From contig JAJZQA010000069.1 of the NCBI GenBank assembly GCA_021810985.1, positions 1 through 9,576 on the forward strand: a stretch of DNA of 9,576 nt, read 5' to 3'. The position numbers and the translations under genes are program-made. The DNA comes from Deltaproteobacteria bacterium. GTDB lineage: Bacteria > Desulfobacterota > Desulfuromonadia > Geobacterales > Geobacteraceae. Positions 6,563-9,576 of the stretch are shown piece after piece (positions within the stretch are counted from its first letter, which is position 1; each line of letters begins with the position of its first letter). Below the pieces are notes generated by a model, which saw only the letters and a list, made by a program, of their open reading frames with translations, was not told the origin of the DNA and ran no database searches.

Positions 6563-9253
6563 TTATTCCTTGGTCACCCGCTCCAGGACTTCCCTGAGCT
6601 CATCAAGTTTATAAGGCTTGGTAATGATGCCGTGAAAACCATAGGATTTATATTCCGACATGATCGGATCGTTGGAATAACCGCTGGAAACAATACCTTT
6701 CACCTCCGGGTTGATCTTCCGCAGTATCCTCATCGCCTCGCCGCCCCCCATGCCTCCGGGAATAGTCAGATCCATCAGCACCGCGGAAAATGGCTGCTTC
6801 AACTCCATAGCCTGCGTGTAGAGAGACACCGCCTCCTCCCCGTTGCAGGACAAGGTAGCCTCATACCCGATGAAATCCAGCATTTCCGCCACAACTTCCC
6901 GGATATTTTCTTCGTCATCCATGACAAGGACTTTGCCCTTTACCGGCGTCGCTTCACATGGCGCGACAGCATGTTCCTCCCGGGAAATCAGTTCTTCAGG
7001 GCTAACGCTGGCGGGAAGATAAATGGAAAAGGTTGTTCCTATTCCAGCCTTGGACAAAACCGAGATATGGCCATCATGATGCTGAATTATTGAATAGACT
7101 GTCGACAGCCCCAATCCTTTTCCATACTCCTTGGTGGTAAAGTACGGATCGAAGATCCGCGGCAGAGCTTCTTCGGAAATCCCTTCGCCCTGATCGCTGA
7201 TAGTCACGAGGATATAACGCCCATCCGGGAAAGGAAGATTGTCCTCCGCCGCCACCTGAATATTCCGGCAGGCAACCTCGATCACCCCGCCGTCCGGCAT
7301 CGCCTGCTCGGCATTGAGAATAATATTATTAATGACCTGGCTGATCTGGCCCTCATCCACCTCAACCAGCCACAGATCAGCCGGAATCGTAAATGAGCAA
7401 GTAACTTTTGATCCACACAAGGAAAAAGCCGCGGAATCCTTGATAATTTCCGGAATGGAAGAGGTTTTTCTCACCGGGGCTCCGCCACGGGAAAAGGTCA
7501 ACAGCTGTTGGGTGAGGTCACGCGCACGCAAAGACGCTTTTTCCGCCTCGCAAAGCTTCTGCTGAATCTTGTCCCCTTCAGGAACATACATCTTGGCAAG
7601 GGAAATATTCCCGAGAATTGCCGTCAGGAGATTGTTGAAATCATGCGCGATACCACCGGCCAGAATCCCGATCGACTCGAGTTTCTGGGCCTTGAGGAGT
7701 TCCTCTTCCATCTTCCGTTTCTCGGTGATGTCCCGGAAAACGAGAACCGCACCCACGATCTTACTGTCCTTGTCCCGGATCGGCGCAGCGCTATCGGCAA
7801 TAATCCGCTCTGTTCCGTCCCGTGACACCAGGACGGTGTGATTGGCAAGCTCACCGATGCAGCCGGTCGTCAGCACCATTTTCACCGGATTATCAGTTTT
7901 TAGCCGGGATTTTTCGTTAACGATGGTGAACACCTCGTCCAGATGTTTCCCCGCCGCATCCTCCTGACGCCAACCGGTTAGTGTCTCGGCAACCTTATTG
8001 AGGAGAACAACCGTGCATTCGGTATCCGTAGTAACAACACCATCACCAATGGAGCGGAGGGTTACCGACAGGCGTTCCGTCTCTCCGGCAAGCGCATCCT
8101 GGGCAAGTTTGCGCGCCGTTATGTCATGAATATGCTCCGCCACATAGAGAACATTTCCCGCTTCATCGGGGATGGGAAACGCTCTGATTTCCACGTAGCC
8201 GATCCGCGGGTTGAATTTTTCCATGGACACCGGCTGACCCGTTCGAAAGACTTCGAGCGTATGGCACGGCTCACAAATAGTATCCGAGGAATAATAGGCT
8301 TGATAACAATAGGGATGGCTGTCACGGATCGACGCGGGAACATACTCATAGCCGCCGTGCCAGTTGGAAAGAACGATTCGGTGATCCTTGTCAATGATGG
8401 AAAAGAGATCGGGAACAGCAGCAAAGATCGAGCGCAGGAGTTTTTCCGAGCGGCGCAGGTCATCCTCCATGCGCACGCGCCGTGAGATATCGACCATGAC
8501 CAGAACGAGACCGGAAATACTTCCTTTTTCATCGCGAATAGGTGTTGCCTTTGCTTCAATGGGCACTTCCTGCCCCTCCCGCGTGAGCAGAAAAGTCTCT
8601 TCCGGCAGGGAAACAGCTGTGCCGGCCTGGATGACTGACACAACCAGCTCGTCACAGGACGGGAAATTTTCCTGTTCACGACAGCGGAAAATCTCCCGCA
8701 GATGCCTGCCGACGGCCTCCTCATGGCTCCAACCGGTCAAATTACCGGCAACGGGATTCAGAAAGGATACGACTCCTGCTCTATCCGTGGAAATGACCCC
8801 GTCCCCGATGCTTTTGAGCGTGGTGGAAAGCCGCTCTTCGCTGCGCCGAAGCCTGCTTTCCATGCGGTGTTTGTACAGCCCCATCTCAATGGACGATTTA
8901 AGGGTAATATCCTGAAAAGGCTTGACAATATATCCGAACGGCCCGGAAATCTTCGCCCTGTCCAAGGTATCGGAATCTGTATAGGCGGTAAGAAAGATAA
9001 TCGGAATATCGGCTAATGAGCTGATTTTTTCGGCAGCCGTCACCCCGTCCATCGATCCCGGGAGATTAATGTCCATCAGCACCAGGTCAGGCCGGGCCTC
9101 CAAAGCCTTTCCTACGGCCTCTTCACCAGTTGCCGCCGTGTCGGCCACAAGGTATCCCAGTGCCATGAGCCGCTTCTCGAGGCCCTTTGCAATAATAAGT
9201 TCATCCTCCACAATGAGGATCCTGGTTTTCGCTTCCGTTGCCGGTTGTTTCAT
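6563..9253 (-). CDS. Hybrid sensor histidine kinase, REC-PAS-PAS-PAS-HisKA-HATPase-REC
   Basis: This soluble phosphorelay kinase has 896 residues from the preferred start. REC1 (about 10-130) has acidic residues E16/D17, acceptor D61 in LMDINLPG, T89 and K111. PAS1 spans about 140-262; PAS2 about 273-382, with an unusual C316/C327/C330/H331 cluster; PAS3 about 393-515 and closely resembles PAS1. HisKA has H537 in GGIAHDFNN. The ATPase has NNIILNAEQAM, D687 in SDQGEGI, FDPYFTTK and GKGLGLSTVY. REC2 (about 774-893) has D779/D780, acceptor D828 and K879. No membrane segment or signal peptide is seen, so it senses cytoplasmic signals. There is no DNA-binding output, so its phosphate must pass to another protein. 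The frame stays open to an ATG at 9343, but that adds 30 residues before REC1 that do not look like the domain, and it has no ribosome site. The ATG at 9253 follows a GGGGGG run by 6 nt. A kinase gene ends 145 bp upstream. Confidence 0.93.
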   Translation of the reverse strand: MKQPATEAKTRILIVEDELIIAKGLEKRLMALGYLVADTAATGEEAVGKALEARPDLVLMDINLPGSMDGVTAAEKISSLADIPIIFLTAYTDSDTLDRAKISGPFGYIVKPFQDITLKSSIEMGLYKHRMESRLRRSEERLSTTLKSIGDGVISTDRAGVVSFLNPVAGNLTGWSHEEAVGRHLREIFRCREQENFPSCDELVVSVIQAGTAVSLPEETFLLTREGQEVPIEAKATPIRDEKGSISGLVLVMVDISRRVRMEDDLRRSEKLLRSIFAAVPDLFSIIDKDHRIVLSNWHGGYEYVPASIRDSHPYCYQAYYSSDTICEPCHTLEVFRTGQPVSMEKFNPRIGYVEIRAFPIPDEAGNVLYVAEHIHDITARKLAQDALAGETERLSVTLRSIGDGVVTTDTECTVVLLNKVAETLTGWRQEDAAGKHLDEVFTIVNEKSRLKTDNPVKMVLTTGCIGELANHTVLVSRDGTERIIADSAAPIRDKDSKIVGAVLVFRDITEKRKMEEELLKAQKLESIGILAGGIAHDFNNLLTAILGNISLAKMYVPEGDKIQQKLCEAEKASLRARDLTQQLLTFSRGGAPVRKTSSIPEIIKDSAAFSLCGSKVTCSFTIPADLWLVEVDEGQISQVINNIILNAEQAMPDGGVIEVACRNIQVAAEDNLPFPDGRYILVTISDQGEGISEEALPRIFDPYFTTKEYGKGLGLSTVYSIIQHHDGHISVLSKAGIGTTFSIYLPASVSPEELISREEHAVAPCEATPVKGKVLVMDDEENIREVVAEMLDFIGYEATLSCNGEEAVSLYTQAMELKQPFSAVLMDLTIPGGMGGGEAMRILRKINPEVKGIVSSGYSNDPIMSEYKSYGFHGIITKPYKLDELREVLERVTKE

Positions 9254-9259
9254 GCTGAG

Positions 9260-9265
9260 CCCCCC
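9260..9265 (-). promoter_or_regulatory. Purine-rich ribosome site supporting the hybrid kinase start at 9253
   Basis: The minus strand has GGGGGG six nt before the ATG at 9253. It is not a perfect Shine-Dalgarno sequence but can pair with the CCUCC core in part. The alternative ATGs at 9343 and 9271 have nothing comparable. Confidence 0.4.
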
Positions 9266-9354
9266 GTCCATCAGACTGGGACATTTGCGTGCAGAAACCA
9301 ATACGTCGATGAGTTTCACGAAGGTTGTCACGTATCTACTCATGTATGGTAAGA

Positions 9355-9363
9355 AGTATAGCA
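9355..9363 (-). promoter_or_regulatory. Candidate extended -10 promoter for the hybrid kinase gene
   Basis: The minus strand reads TGCTATACT, matching the extended -10 form TGnTATAAT at all but one position. No good -35 lies 16-18 bp upstream, which is tolerated for extended -10 promoters. A transcript from here would start near 9348, leaving almost no leader before the ATG at 9343 and about 95 nt before the ATG at 9253. Confidence 0.35.
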
Positions 9364-9397
9364 GACTCGCATCTCTTGCATACCATTACGCCACTGA

Positions 9398-9576
9398 TCA
9401 GCAAGATAATTTCAACGGAAAACGGATGGTGAACGAGGCTCCTCCTTCGCTCTGGATTTTTATCGTCCCGCGCAGCTGCTTGGTGAGCAGACAAACGATC
9501 TGCATCCCCAGCGTTTCAGTACGATTCAAGTCAAGTTCGTCGGGAATTCCCACCCCGTTATCACACACCGAGATCG
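9398..9576 (-). CDS. Sensor histidine kinase, C-terminal ATPase domain end (cut by window edge)
   Basis: The last 58 residues and the TGA stop are visible. They contain the G1 box VCDNGVGIP, then TLGMQIVCLLTKQLRGTI and the closing strand GGASFTIRFPL. This is the end of a HATPase_c domain that binds ATP to phosphorylate the kinase histidine. The short spacing between the DNGVGIP box and the LGMQIV helix, and the LGMQIVxxLxxQL pattern, resemble HisKA_2-type kinases more than HisKA/NtrB-type ones such as the downstream hybrid kinase. The sensory part and phosphorylated histidine are outside the window. It lies upstream of the hybrid kinase in the same direction and may phosphorylate that protein's N-terminal REC domain; this is inference from order and domain types. 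Confidence 0.85.
   Translation of the reverse strand, partial: ISVCDNGVGIPDELDLNRTETLGMQIVCLLTKQLRGTIKIQSEGGASFTIRFPLKLSC

Noticed and set aside
8261..8275. CxxCH in the hybrid kinase as a covalent heme c site
   Set aside because: The protein shows no export signal or membrane segment, and cytochrome c maturation happens outside the cytoplasm; metal or redox binding is the more likely reading.

Overview
The window reads as ordinary bacterial chromosome with every recognisable gene on the minus strand, so transcription runs from high to low coordinates. Base composition looks moderately GC-rich and even across the genes. I see no insertion sequence, tRNA, rRNA, CRISPR array or phage gene. The gene content suggests a Geobacter/Desulfuromonas-like member of the former Deltaproteobacteria: a Roadblock protein beside ftsY, long PAS-rich soluble hybrid histidine kinases, and a B12-type radical SAM gene next to smc. 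That placement is inference, not a database result.

In transcription order the layout is as follows. (1) 9398-9576 holds the C-terminal end of a histidine kinase ATPase domain, cut by the window edge. (2) 6563-9253 (possibly 9343) encodes a soluble hybrid kinase, REC-PAS-PAS-PAS-HisKA-HATPase-REC. (3) 4747-6426 encodes a radical SAM protein with a degenerate B12-binding-like N-terminal domain. (4) 1051-4581 encodes the chromosome condensation ATPase Smc. (5) 593-955 encodes a small Roadblock/LC7 protein with a GTG start. (6) 1-592 encodes the N-terminal 197 residues of FtsY, the SRP receptor GTPase, cut by the window edge after its P-loop. All intergenic gaps are under 170 bp.

The two kinase genes form one signalling block. 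The first REC domain of the hybrid kinase is of the kind often served by HisKA_2-type kinases, and the truncated upstream gene looks like such a kinase. The smc, Roadblock and ftsY genes form a housekeeping block. The stop codon of the Roadblock gene touches the start codon of ftsY, so these two are probably translationally coupled.

I did not find a clearly new system. The points most worth a second look are the repeated GFF-type amphipathic motifs in the FtsY N-terminus (including an 84-bp in-frame tandem duplication), the Roadblock-FtsY coupling, and a cysteine cluster containing CxxCH in the middle PAS domain of the cytoplasmic hybrid kinase.
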